Shown: piece after piece, positions 25,120 through 32,962 of the stretch
How the letters are laid out: every line of letters starts with the position of its first letter
Position numbering within the stretch: position 1 is the stretch's first letter
Source of the DNA: Solidesulfovibrio aerotolerans
GTDB taxonomy: Bacteria; Desulfobacterota; Desulfovibrionia; Desulfovibrionales; Desulfovibrionaceae
Reading direction: 5' to 3'
DNA: 33,897 nucleotides
NCBI RefSeq assembly: GCF_009856865.1
Contig: NZ_WVUD01000043.1
Span: 1 to 33,897 of the forward strand
The notes under the pieces: generated by a model
Database searches by the model: none
The model's input: only the letters and a program-made list of their open reading frames with translations
Told to the model about the DNA's origin: nothing
Translations under genes and position numbers: made by a program

Positions 25120-26556
25120 ATGCTGCAAGATTTTTTGAAAGCTGGCTACCCCGCGCTGTGCGTCTTAACCCAAGAGCCAGCCCGGGCTGAAAACACCCTG
25201 CCGTTTGTCGGCATTTGGAGTTTTTTCGCCTGGTGCTGCGCCAAGGGCATCCGCCAAGCCGGGTTCCAGCAAGTCACAGAGGAAATCCGCGACCCGGTCG
25301 AAGCCATCAATTGGCTCTCCGGTCAGCGTGACACTGTCCTTTTGGCCCACAACCTCCACCTATTCCTGGATTCACCTGAAGTCATTCAGGGCGTCCAAAA
25401 CGGCATCCAACTCTGGAAGTCTCGGGGATCATGCCTTGTCATGGTCTCCCCGGTCATCCAGATCCGCCCAGAGCTCAAATCCATCTTTACGGTCATCGAC
25501 CTGCCTTTACCCGACACCGACAGCCTCTATTCGCTGCAACACGATCTCGGGACTCCCCTCAACATCAAACCCAACAAAAAATGCGCACGTTTGGCTCGCG
25601 GACTCACTGAGTTCGAAGCCGAGTGCGCCTATGCCCTGTCGCTGGTCACCAAACGCTACTTCTCTTCTCGCGTCGTTTCCCAACTCAAATCCCAGATCAT
25701 CAGGAAGTCCGGTTTATTGGAAGTATGGGAGCCCGAACATCTCTCCAGCGTTGGTGGGCTGTCGCGGCTAAAGCACTATATCAAAACGCGGGCTCAAGCC
25801 TTTATGCCCGGCAACGAGCATCTGCCTTGCCCCAGAGGCGTCCTCCTTGTGGGACCGCCTGGCACCGGCAAGAGCTTATGCTGCAAAGCCGCCGCCTCCA
25901 TTTTGGGGTGGCCGCTGATCCGTCTGGATATCGGAGCCCTCAAAGGCTCCCTGGTTGGGGAATCAGAACAAAAAATGCGCCAAGCCCTTCGGATTATCGA
26001 GAGCTTCGGCGAATGCGTCTGCTTCCTCGACGAACTTGAAAAGGCCTTCGCCGGGGTCAAATTGTCCGGCGAGACCGACGGCGGTTCCACCTCCGGAATG
26101 TTCAGTCACTTTCTGACCTTCCTGCAGGAGCACCGCTCCCCGGTCTTTGTCATGGCTACAGCCAATGACGTGACCAAACTCCCGCCGGAAACCATGCGGG
26201 CCGGTCGGTTCGACGCCATCTTTCTGGTGGACCTGCCGACCCTGCCCGAACGCCGGGAAATCATCCGCATCGTCTCCAAACGCTACGGCGTCCAGATCCC
26301 TCTGGAATACGCCGAACGCCTCACTGGCTGGTCTGGTTCGGAAATCGAACAACTGGCCAAGGAGACGGCCTTTACGGGCCTGGAGGAGGCTTACCACTCG
26401 ATAGTGCCCCTGTCCCGGACCATGCGCGAGGACATTGAGTCCCTGCGCAATTGGGCGCGCACTCGTGCTCGTCTGGCCAATACGCCGGAAGACGAACCCG
26501 AGGAGTCCCGAAAAATTCGGACCACGGCCGCCCCGGCACCGGCCGGCATCCAATAG
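25120..26556 (+). CDS. AAA+ ATPase, Ycf46-like
   Basis: A 478-residue protein. Residues 1-210 form a degenerate N-terminal domain with a Rossmann-like core (DTVLLAHNLHLFL) as in Ycf46 proteins of cyanobacteria and plastids. The AAA+ module follows: Walker A GPPGTGKS (245-252), Walker B CFLDELEKA with Asp304 and Glu305, sensor 1 Asn349 in ATAND, arginine fingers in MRAGRFD (Arg360, Arg363) and the C-terminal lid to about 440. The key ATPase residues are intact. It heads a plus-strand operon with DUF1257, DUF2997 and DUF3150 genes. Start ATG has GGAGG upstream. Its molecular role is unknown; by analogy it would remodel protein complexes. Confidence 0.85.
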   Translation: MLQDFLKAGYPALCVLTQEPARAENTLPFVGIWSFFAWCCAKGIRQAGFQQVTEEIRDPVEAINWLSGQRDTVLLAHNLHLFLDSPEVIQGVQNGIQLWKSRGSCLVMVSPVIQIRPELKSIFTVIDLPLPDTDSLYSLQHDLGTPLNIKPNKKCARLARGLTEFEAECAYALSLVTKRYFSSRVVSQLKSQIIRKSGLLEVWEPEHLSSVGGLSRLKHYIKTRAQAFMPGNEHLPCPRGVLLVGPPGTGKSLCCKAAASILGWPLIRLDIGALKGSLVGESEQKMRQALRIIESFGECVCFLDELEKAFAGVKLSGETDGGSTSGMFSHFLTFLQEHRSPVFVMATANDVTKLPPETMRAGRFDAIFLVDLPTLPERREIIRIVSKRYGVQIPLEYAERLTGWSGSEIEQLAKETAFTGLEEAYHSIVPLSRTMREDIESLRNWARTRARLANTPEDEPEESRKIRTTAAPAPAGIQ

Positions 26557-26565
26557 GAGGCCGCC

Positions 26566-26988
26566 ATGAGTCACATCTCAAAAATAGAAGTCGCTATCAC
26601 CGACCTTGAAGCCCTTAAAAACGCCTGTCACAGGCTGGGGTTTGAGTTCGTGGAGGGTGCGACCACCTACAGGTGGTACGGCCGCGTGGTTGAACCCGAG
26701 AAATATCCCCTGCCGGAAGGCATGACGGTGGATGATCTCGGCAAATGCCACCACGCCATCCGTGTCCCTGACGCTGATTACGAAATCGGCATCGTCAGGA
26801 GAAACGGCAACTACCTGCTGCTGTTAGACTACTGGGATTCGAAACTGAAAAACCGCGTCGGCGAAAACGGCGGCCGGCTCAAACAAGCCTACGCCATTGA
26901 GCGCACCCTTCGGGAAGCGCGTCGTCGCAACTTCAGAATCACCGAAACCCGCACCGAACACGGCATCCGCCTGACCCTGTCCGCTTAA
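26566..26988 (+). CDS. DUF1257 (Ycf35-like) protein
   Basis: A 140-residue protein matching DUF1257, the bacterial/plastid Ycf35 family, with conserved SHISKIEVAITDLEALKNAC at the N-terminus (start only) and YRWYGR and LLLDYWDSKL later. The family has no established function. It starts nine bases after the AAA+ gene with a TAGGAGG ribosome site. Cyanobacterial genomes and phages also place Ycf35-type genes near Ycf46-type ATPases (from memory), so the pair is likely one functional unit. Confidence 0.82.
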   Translation: MSHISKIEVAITDLEALKNACHRLGFEFVEGATTYRWYGRVVEPEKYPLPEGMTVDDLGKCHHAIRVPDADYEIGIVRRNGNYLLLLDYWDSKLKNRVGENGGRLKQAYAIERTLREARRRNFRITETRTEHGIRLTLSA

Positions 26989-27070
26989 GTCACCCGCCGC
27001 ATCCTCGCGGCCCCATCCACATACCGGCGACAATTACCCGGCGCTCTTCGCGTCAAAGGGGGCTTTTCCC

Positions 27071-27268
27071 ATGAAACAGATCGTCGTGGACATTCGCGAT
27101 GACGGCGAAGTCCGCATCGAGACCAAAGGTTTTTCCGGTCCGGTCTGCCTGGCTGAGTCCCAGTTTTTAAAGGACCTGCTCGGCACTGAGACCGCTCGAA
27201 GTCTGGCCGCGTCGTTTTACCAGCGCGGCGGCGTCACCGTGAAACGTCACATTCCGCTTTGCGGATAA
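27071..27268 (+). CDS. DUF2997 protein
   Basis: A 65-residue protein of the DUF2997 family: MKQIVVDIRDDGEVRIETKG at the start (shortened here to its hallmark VDIRDDGEV) then GFSGPVCLAESQFL. DUF2997 proteins are small, have no known function and regularly neighbour DUF1257. Strong AAAGGGGG ribosome site. Third gene of the AAA+ module. Confidence 0.8.
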   Translation: MKQIVVDIRDDGEVRIETKGFSGPVCLAESQFLKDLLGTETARSLAASFYQRGGVTVKRHIPLCG

Positions 27269-27286
27269 CCCCAAAGGAGATGCACC

Positions 27287-28186
27287 ATGAGTTACGACAC
27301 CCTGTTTGCCAAGGCCTGTCTGCTGCAACTGTCCACGTCCTGCTGGACGGGAAGCCGGTCCCTCAACTCGGCTGTCCTGGAAAGCGTGGGCAATACCGAA
27401 TGGCTCAAGGGCAAGAAGTTCCTCATTAACCCGGAACTGCTCTCGCCGATCAAGACCAGTATTCAGAAGGCCCGGCAGCTGCTCCAGCGCAGCGCCCTGC
27501 CGTTTCCCCTGTCTGGCCTGTATCTGATCCCCAAGGACTCCATCGCCGACATTGACGGCCGCATGGACGCCATCAAGGACGAGTACTGGGACAAGGTCGA
27601 TACCTTCATCGACTTCTACCAGGAGGCCCGCGAGGAAGCCCGGCAAGCCCTGGTCGACCTCTTCGCCGAAGCCGACTATCCGCTCAACATGCGGGAGAAG
27701 TTCAGCTTCGAGTGGCGCTTCGTTACCCTGGCCACCCCCAAGAAGTCCGGCATCCTGACTCCCGAAATCTACGAACGGGAGAAGGAGAAGTTCCAGAACC
27801 TCATGGACGAGGCCAAGGAGCTTTCCATGGCCGCCCTTCGTGAGGAGTTCGGCCACATCGTCAGCCACCTGGTGGATCGTCTCTCCGGCAACGGCGACGG
27901 TAAGCCCAAGGCTTTCAAGTCGACCATGCTGGGAAAGATGCACGAGTTCCTGGATACCTTTGGGGACCGCAACGTCTTTGACGACGACAAGCTCACCGAA
28001 CTGACCGTTCAGGCCAAGGAGATCGTCGGCGGCATGACCGGCTATTCCATCTCATACAACGATGTCCTGCGTCAGCAGGTCACGGGCGAGATGGGACGGC
28101 TTAAGTCCGCCATCGACGCCGCCATTGAGGAACTGCCCCGCCGCAGGATTCGCCTCGACGGGGATGCCTTGCAACAGGCCGCATAG
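27287..28186 (+). CDS. DUF3150 protein
   Basis: A 299-residue protein of the DUF3150 family, largely helical and charged; landmarks are YLIPKDSIADIDGRMD, DTFIDFYQEAREEARQAL, FSFEWRF and KPKAFKSTMLGKMHEF. DUF3150 genes often occur beside MoxR-type ATPases in phages and ICEs (from memory). Here the ATPase is Ycf46-like instead. No catalytic motif is visible. It follows DUF2997 by 18 bases with GGAG before the ATG and is the last gene before a strong terminator-like hairpin. Confidence 0.78.
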   Translation: MSYDTLFAKACLLQLSTSCWTGSRSLNSAVLESVGNTEWLKGKKFLINPELLSPIKTSIQKARQLLQRSALPFPLSGLYLIPKDSIADIDGRMDAIKDEYWDKVDTFIDFYQEAREEARQALVDLFAEADYPLNMREKFSFEWRFVTLATPKKSGILTPEIYEREKEKFQNLMDEAKELSMAALREEFGHIVSHLVDRLSGNGDGKPKAFKSTMLGKMHEFLDTFGDRNVFDDDKLTELTVQAKEIVGGMTGYSISYNDVLRQQVTGEMGRLKSAIDAAIEELPRRRIRLDGDALQQAA

Positions 28187-28200
28187 CTGAAACCCACACC

Positions 28201-28245
28201 AAGCGCGGGGGAGACATCACCCAATGTCAGACCCCGCGCTTTTCT
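28201..28245 (+). terminator. Intra-operon terminator or attenuator
   Basis: A perfect ten-base stem, AAGCGCGGGG pairing with CCCCGCGCTT, is followed by TTCT. It separates the DUF3150 gene from the nuclease gene, so the two modules may be transcribed at different levels. Confidence 0.7.
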
Positions 28246-28265
28246 ATTGCTCCAAAGGAGGCAGC

Positions 28266-29135
28266 ATGATCAGGTTCTCAAAATCAAAGCTCAACACGTT
28301 TCTGTCATGCCCTGAAAAATATTACCTCTTTTACGAACTGGGGCTGCGTTCCCCGAAATCCTCACCGACCCTGGTCGAAGGCTCCTGCATCCATCATCTG
28401 GTGGAAGCCGGCGTTATGTACCGGGACCGGATCGACGACGTGCTCGAACAAGCCTCTCTGTCCTTTTGGCTGGAGAACACCTTCGAGCGCTGCGGCTACG
28501 AGACCCAAGGCGAATACCTGGCCGCCCAGGCCAAGTGCTTCATGCAGGCCCAGGCTTTCCTGGACCAGCTTGGTCCGGTGACCGCCCGGCATATCGAGCT
28601 TCGGGTCGATACCCCGCTCATTCACCCCATCACTCTGGTCGAGCATCCGGAGATTACCCTCACCGGGTTTATCGACATGGTGCTCGTCGGGCCTGAAGGG
28701 GATCACTGCGTGGTGGACCTCAAATCGGTCCAGCGCATGCCCCGCGAGGGCATGTCCCGGGTTGCCCTGGAACTGACACTCTACGCCTACCTGTATTCCT
28801 TGCCGTTTGAGGCTCAGGCCTTGCCCACCATCCCTGTGGCCCTGGTTTACCTCATTCGGACCCGAACGCCCCAGGTGCATTTCGACGAGTCGCGCCGGTC
28901 CATGGCCCATTTCGTCGAACTCTACAACATCTGCCGCAAAGTCGCCCAAGACATTGAGCAGGGGCATTTCTGGAAGAATCCGGGAATCCACTGCTCGTGG
29001 TGCGATGCGGCCAGCGCCTGCTACGGCGAGGAGCAAACCGCCATCGCCACCTTTGGCCGGGAAACCTGGGATCGCTATCGCGAAGACCAGGAGCGTCGCC
29101 AGGAGATCAATCTCCCCGACGCGGTCAATCTCTGA
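28266..29135 (+). CDS. PD-(D/E)XK nuclease, RecB/Cas4-like, candidate Fe-S protein
   Basis: A 289-residue protein of the PD-(D/E)XK superfamily. The N-terminus SKLNTFLSCPEKYYLFY is typical for RecB/Cas4-type nucleases. The catalytic set is His43/44, Asp137 (FIDMVL), Asp151 and Lys153 (VVDLKSV). Four cysteines, Cys15, Cys243, Cys246 and Cys252 (CSWC and ACYG), are positioned as in AddB/Cas4 iron-sulphur domains. It is not near a CRISPR array; next to a RecA-like ATPase it resembles the exonuclease half of a phage recombination module. ATG at 28266 has AAAGGAGG upstream; an earlier in-frame ATG (28224) lies in the hairpin. Confidence 0.87.
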   Translation: MIRFSKSKLNTFLSCPEKYYLFYELGLRSPKSSPTLVEGSCIHHLVEAGVMYRDRIDDVLEQASLSFWLENTFERCGYETQGEYLAAQAKCFMQAQAFLDQLGPVTARHIELRVDTPLIHPITLVEHPEITLTGFIDMVLVGPEGDHCVVDLKSVQRMPREGMSRVALELTLYAYLYSLPFEAQALPTIPVALVYLIRTRTPQVHFDESRRSMAHFVELYNICRKVAQDIEQGHFWKNPGIHCSWCDAASACYGEEQTAIATFGRETWDRYREDQERRQEINLPDAVNL

Positions 29136-29147
29136 AAGGAGGTTCCC

Positions 29148-29330
29148 ATGCGCTGTTTCTGGTGCAAAGATATCATCCTCCCTGAGGAGGATTGCGTCAT
29201 GCTCCCCGGGAGCTGTTCCAGGGCGTTAGACTCGGAAGAGGCGGAAACTATGTTCCATCCCGCCTGCTTGTTCAGATTTGAACGGCAGATTCTGTGGGGC
29301 AAAACCAAGGAGGATTTCGATGTTTCATAA
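29148..29330 (+). CDS. Small zinc-binding protein
   Basis: A 60-residue protein with CFWC at 3-6, later Cys and His residues (GSCSRA and FHPACLF), enough for a treble-clef-type zinc site. It overlaps the next gene by 11 bases and has GAAAGGAGG before its ATG, so it is translated. Function unknown. Confidence 0.65.
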   Translation: MRCFWCKDIILPEEDCVMLPGSCSRALDSEEAETMFHPACLFRFERQILWGKTKEDFDVS

Positions 29331-30291
29331 AGCCCATCGCGGCACTTCGAAACTCCGGCTGGCCCTCATGGGGCCGGCCGGCTCCGGCAAGACCTTTTCG
29401 GCCTTGCAAATTGCCAAGGGACTCGGCGGCAGGATCGCCATGATCGACACCGAACGGGGCAGCGGATCGCTGTATTCGCATCTCGTCGAATTCGACGTGA
29501 CCGAAATTACCCCGCCGTTTTCCCCAGACAGATATGTGGAAGCCATCAGTGCCGCCGAGCAGGCTGGCTACGGTGTGCTCATCATCGACAGCCTCAGCCA
29601 CGCCTGGGCTGGCCCGGGTGGCGTTCTGGACATCCATGACAAGGTGACCAAGGCCGTGCGGAATTCGTTTACCGCCTGGCGTGAGGTCACGCCAGACCAC
29701 AACCGGCTGGTCGACGCCATGCTGGGCTCGGCCTGCCATGTCATCGTCACCCTGCGGACCAAGACCGCCTACGAGGTGGTGAGCGAAGGGGGGAAGACCA
29801 AGGTCGCCAAGATCGGCCTTGCCCCGCAACAACGCGATGGGCTCGAATACGAGTTCACCGTCGTATTTGACCTGTCCATCGACGGGCATGTGGCCACCGC
29901 CACCAAGGACCGAACCAGCCTTTTCGATGGTAACTACTTTACACCCGATGCTGAGACCGGTATCAAAATACTGGAGTGGTTGAATGCTGGAGGGGCTGCG
30001 TCGGGAAATGACGCTGCTCAGACCGTGGCGGATGACCAACCTGTCGAACCGGAACGCAAAAACGCATTCTTGCTCGACACCCTGGACCGCATGTTCAACC
30101 AGTTAGGCCTTGGCACCCATGTCGAGGCGTATCAGGCCTACGTATGCGAGCGCTACGGCGTCTCCGGCCTTGAGGACCTTGAGGCCAACCAATTGACCGA
30201 GCAGCTTAACCTGCTGCGGCAATGCAAGATGCGAGAAGAGAAGCTGAAGCAATTAGTAACTATTTTAGAGCAGCACAAGAAAGCTGCTTAA
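29320..30291 (+). CDS. RecA-like ATPase, Sak4-type recombination protein
   Basis: A 323-residue protein. P-loop GPAGSGKT at 18-25, Walker B-like VLIIDSLSH near 98-106, and a RecA-type core with VIVTLRTKT. The overall layout matches phage Sak4-like recombinases or AAA_24-type ATPases, which with a PD-(D/E)XK exonuclease form a phage homologous-recombination module. The C-terminal 90 residues are also found in the decayed copy at 4263-4576. ATG at 29320 has AAGGAGG; the longer frame to 29278 lies in the upstream gene. Confidence 0.85.
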   Translation: MFHKAHRGTSKLRLALMGPAGSGKTFSALQIAKGLGGRIAMIDTERGSGSLYSHLVEFDVTEITPPFSPDRYVEAISAAEQAGYGVLIIDSLSHAWAGPGGVLDIHDKVTKAVRNSFTAWREVTPDHNRLVDAMLGSACHVIVTLRTKTAYEVVSEGGKTKVAKIGLAPQQRDGLEYEFTVVFDLSIDGHVATATKDRTSLFDGNYFTPDAETGIKILEWLNAGGAASGNDAAQTVADDQPVEPERKNAFLLDTLDRMFNQLGLGTHVEAYQAYVCERYGVSGLEDLEANQLTEQLNLLRQCKMREEKLKQLVTILEQHKKAA

Positions 30292-30297
30292 AACACA

Positions 30298-30318
30298 AGC
30301 CCCTTCGGGGGCTTTTTC
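30298..30318 (+). terminator. Rho-independent terminator after the RecA-like ATPase gene
   Basis: AGCCCC, a TTCG tetraloop and GGGGCT, followed by TTTTCTT: a compact strong terminator. Confidence 0.9.
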
Positions 30319-30333
30319 TTCGGGGGATAATCC

Positions 30334-30735
30334 GTGGACGAGACCGAATATCTCACTGAGATGCTTCAACTGCTTGTGGTCAGAAAGATGGCAAATTACG
30401 CAGCCAGCAGCAGTGATGGCGTCTTCCATCACTATGGTCAAAAGATTTTCAAACGAAAGCCCCTCAAAGGAAAAGAATATTTTTTACTTTTCGAGCATAT
30501 CGTTCCAGGTGTTGCCGAAATAATTGTCGTGATGAATATGTTTAAGAAAATTCCGACTGGCACAGGGGGGAATTTTCCGAAATCAATCAAGTTTCATTGC
30601 TGTTGGCGAAAATCCACGGCGGGCAGGTACAAGTGGGCGGGCAGTCCTCGCAAACTGTTGAAGGACGTCAAGGATCGAGTTGACGGTATTGACATAGGAA
30701 TGGAGGTCGAGAAAAATATTTTTGAGATCATGTAG
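30334..30735 (+). CDS. Hypothetical protein
   Basis: A 133-residue protein from a GTG start preceded by GGGGGAT. It has YLTEMLQLLVVRKMANYAA and HYGQKIFKRKPLKGKEYFLLFEH, then a basic C-terminal part. It begins just after the terminator, so it probably has its own promoter or depends on read-through. I recognise no family. Confidence 0.6.
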   Translation: MDETEYLTEMLQLLVVRKMANYAASSSDGVFHHYGQKIFKRKPLKGKEYFLLFEHIVPGVAEIIVVMNMFKKIPTGTGGNFPKSIKFHCCWRKSTAGRYKWAGSPRKLLKDVKDRVDGIDIGMEVEKNIFEIM

Positions 30736-31114
30736 GCGGATAGACATGTCGGGAAAGCTTAACGCTTGCCCCTACCAATACTCTTCGGCCGACTGGAGAA
30801 CCTCAAAAGCTGCTCTCTCTGATCGCCACGCGGTAAGCCTGACCTGGGGAAAATCGATGTCGGGTTACTTTTGCTCAAGGGCCAGCGCAGCGCCAAAATC
30901 CCATTCGGCTCGACAAGGGAACTGGTGGTCCGGGAAATCGAGTCCCTGTACCCGACCATTTTCATGCCGGAGAAAGTGGCCATTTTCTGCATCGAAGATT
31001 CGGCCGTGACGATCCCCTGTGAGCCGATGGCGGATGTCCATGGGCAGAGGATCATTCAACCGAGCAGCCAAAAAGTGCGGTCATGAACGGAAGGCTGCCG
31101 ACGCTGGGGCTGCT
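30736..31114. other. Stretch with only a doubtful small ORF
   Basis: A frame starting with TTG at 30871 and ending at 31086 has a plausible composition (VVREIESLYPTIFMPEKV and VAIFCIEDSAV) but no ribosome site, and the frame is broken by a stop upstream. It may be the remnant of a longer gene. Nothing else is seen here. Confidence 0.35.
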
Positions 31115-31384
31115 CTACCTCACCAGCTTGTATTTCCCTTCGACGATCTTCAGTCGCCCCGCTGCCCGCAGTTGCTGCACGGTCCTCGGCCGCGTCCCCG
31201 GCGGCACGTCCAGCTGCATCTTGAGGAGACCGGTATAGTACCGGGCAATCACGCGTTTGATGCGCTCCCTGGTTTCCCGGTTGGTGTGCTCACTGAAAAG
31301 CAGCTGTACCTCCCCGTCCTTGTCCAGGGAGGCAACCGCGCCCTTCGTGGCCAGCCAGTGGAGGGGATCGAACATCGTGGGCAT
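31115..31384 (-). CDS. Hypothetical protein
   Basis: An 89-residue protein from an ATG at 31384 (an alternative ATG is nine bases later). Composition is protein-like: LATKGAVASLDKDGEVQLLF, TRERIKRVIARYYTGLLK and a basic C-terminus resembling a small helix-turn-helix or DNA-binding protein, with TRPRTVQQLRAAGRL as a possible recognition helix. It is the only minus-strand gene here; function unknown. Confidence 0.5.
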   Translation of the reverse strand: MPTMFDPLHWLATKGAVASLDKDGEVQLLFSEHTNRETRERIKRVIARYYTGLLKMQLDVPPGTRPRTVQQLRAAGRLKIVEGKYKLVR

Positions 31385-31536
31385 GGTCGGTGAGTATAAA
31401 TCTCTGCGCTTGAGCGCAACCGGCGTCTCTGCTACCCCGTCGCCATGCTCAAGACGCTGAAAACGAAAAGCCCTAGGCGATCCTGAAAGTCTCCCGACGG
31501 CAGTACGAAACAAAAAGGCCCTGGGTAGCGGCCAAC

Positions 31537-31656
31537 ATGCCACGCCAGAAGTTTGAGGAGCTCCTAACCAGCCTACCAGATGGGTTTGTGGATCATTGTC
31601 ATCGTGACGCCGAAGCCGACCGACTGGTCGAAGCGATCTTTGGGAAGGTGGATTAG
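31537..31656 (+). CDS. 39-residue protein, duplicated cassette unit 1
   Basis: A 39-residue ORF, PRQKFEELLTSLPDGF at the start and RDAEADRLVEAIFGKVD at the end. Its paralogue at 32317 has the same length and 15 of the last 17 residues identical or nearly so, which supports real coding. Probable helical small phage-type protein; function unknown. Confidence 0.6.
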   Translation: MPRQKFEELLTSLPDGFVDHCHRDAEADRLVEAIFGKVD

Positions 31657-31659
31657 ATC

Positions 31660-31833
31660 ATGGAATGGCTCATCATCGGCGTCGTCGTGCTCTTCGTCCT
31701 GGCCCTGGCCGGTATGCTCATCTGGAAGGCCAAACACCAGCCCGGTAGTGTCCACGGGGACTTCCGCTTCGACCAACACAAGGGGTTGGAGACTTCCAAA
31801 CGCGGCCTGTTCGACAGGACTAAGTTTCGGTGA
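31660..31833 (+). CDS. Small single-helix membrane protein
   Basis: A 57-residue protein. Residues 3-24 form a strongly hydrophobic helix (WLIIGVVVLFVLALAGMLIW) followed by a charged tail. It starts four bases after the 39-residue gene. No counterpart is present in unit 2, so it is either inserted in unit 1 or lost from unit 2. A holin-like or small regulatory protein is possible. Confidence 0.6.
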   Translation: MEWLIIGVVVLFVLALAGMLIWKAKHQPGSVHGDFRFDQHKGLETSKRGLFDRTKFR

Positions 31834-32057
31834 GTAGGGCAGCTCTAATCCTTAATCTTAGCCAGTGCCCCGACATGCACGCCCTGCTTCTGGAAGCTAT
31901 CACAACCCTTCGTCATGCTGGCTTCGATGATCAGGCGCATGAACTGCATCAACGTGGCCTGAATATACCATCCTGGCACCGCATGGCGATCTTGGTGGCT
32001 GAGTACATGGAATTGGACATCATCGTGCGAGGGAACCCTTCTGACAATATCTTTTAA
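31830..32057 (+). CDS. 75-residue protein, duplicated cassette unit 1
   Basis: Start is GTG overlapping the stop of the membrane-protein gene (GTGA). Core DMHALLLEAITTLRHAGF and HELHQRGLNIPSW correspond to DMYSLHLMAIGVLRQDGL and EELHHRVLGVASW in the paralogue at 32437. Probably helical; function unknown. Confidence 0.6.
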   Translation: MSRAALILNLSQCPDMHALLLEAITTLRHAGFDDQAHELHQRGLNIPSWHRMAILVAEYMELDIIVRGNPSDNIF

Positions 32058-32316
32058 TCACGGCCGGACCAATAACATGAGACATATGCGATAGACAGCC
32101 GCCGCCTCCTCCCCAATCAGGCGCGGTCAGGCCGGCCCGGCGGAGGAAAGCTACACCTCTCTTCTGCCAGGCCTTGTTCGTCTGAGCGCTTGAACAGCAA
32201 CTGGCGTTGATGCTACCCGTCGCCATGCTCAAACGACTGACGCAGGGAAAACCCAGGGCTAAGCTCCGCATCACCCGCAAATAGATGAAGGCCGGCAGCC
32301 CTGGATGGTTGCAGGC

Positions 32317-32436
32317 ATGAACCGCAAAAAGTTCGAGGAGATCATCGTGGAATTGCCCGATGAAACCATTGACGCCCTTTACCGTGACGCCGAGGCTGAC
32401 CGGTTGGTTGAAGCTATTTTCGGGAAGGTGGATTAG
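32317..32436 (+). CDS. 39-residue protein, duplicated cassette unit 2
   Basis: Same length as its paralogue at 31537: NRKKFEEIIVELPDET, then RDAEADRLVEAIFGKVD. The stop is followed directly by the ATG of the next gene. Confidence 0.6.
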   Translation: MNRKKFEEIIVELPDETIDALYRDAEADRLVEAIFGKVD

Positions 32437-32634
32437 ATGATTACGCCCATCCTCGTAGTCAGTCCCGACAGTTGTTTGGACATGTATTCCTTGCACCTCA
32501 TGGCAATAGGCGTTCTCCGCCAGGATGGACTCCATGCTCGTGCTGAAGAACTGCACCATCGCGTCTTGGGTGTGGCTTCCTGGGACCAGATGATCGAGTT
32601 GGTAGGAGAGTTCGTGGAACTGAGGTGGATGTAG
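32437..32634 (+). CDS. 65-residue protein, duplicated cassette unit 2
   Basis: Paralogue of the 75-residue protein at 31830 with the same pattern of a helical core and a LxxxxGLxxxAxELHxRxL repeat-like segment. Starts immediately after the 39-residue gene, so the pair is translationally coupled. Confidence 0.6.
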   Translation: MITPILVVSPDSCLDMYSLHLMAIGVLRQDGLHARAEELHHRVLGVASWDQMIELVGEFVELRWM

Positions 32635-32962
32635 ATATCACGGCAGGCAAACTGCCCTGAATCTCCCGGCCAACGTCGCCTGGGTGGGTGACTGGGGAGG
32701 GTGGTTCAGGAGACGAGGGTAGGGGGCAGGGATCGCACGATTTGAAACTATTCAGGCTATTCTCCTTGCCTACCTGATCGGTCGCTTCGAGCTTGATCGG
32801 AGGCGTAAACCGAGAAGTAATTCAACGGCTGCGGTCTGAGTGTTTGGAGCATGCCCTGGTACCCCGGCTGGTACCCCAGGCCATGTATCTGGATGTATCT
32901 CCGTGTACCGCTGTGCATGTCCAACTCACCGAAATCATTGGGCGGTGCGGGGCTGTGTCCAT
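32635..32962. other. No supported gene
   Basis: A 61-codon frame (32793-32978) overlaps the tRNA fragment and starts from TTG without a ribosome site; I do not accept it. The stretch has short direct repeats (GGTACCCC twice near 32860-32880). Nothing else is seen. Confidence 0.4.

Larger units (their letters stand above)
31402..32634 (+). repeat. Diverged tandem duplication of a small-gene cassette
   Basis: Unit 1 (about 31402-32057) and unit 2 (about 32176-32634) share a leader with the words CGTCGCCATGCTCAA, a 39-codon gene ending in identical residues, and a following 65-75 codon gene. Each leader also carries a tiny ORF (31445-31486 and 32225-32284). Unit 1 has an extra membrane-protein gene between the two. 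Divergence shows the duplication is not recent. Confidence 0.75.

Noticed and set aside
25963-26574. 203-codon minus-strand ORF
   Set aside because: Shadow of the AAA+ gene; the sense strand has all AAA+ motifs.
27167-27943. 258-codon minus-strand ORF
   Set aside because: Shadow of the DUF3150 gene; low complexity in Leu/Gly and no ribosome site.
28362-29036. 224-codon minus-strand ORF
   Set aside because: Shadow of the PD-(D/E)XK nuclease gene.
28266-29135. Cas4 of a CRISPR system
   Set aside because: The nuclease has Cas4-like cysteines but no CRISPR array or cas1/cas2 is present; the RecA-like neighbour points to phage recombination.
29272-30039. 255-codon minus-strand ORF
   Set aside because: Shadow of the RecA-like ATPase gene.
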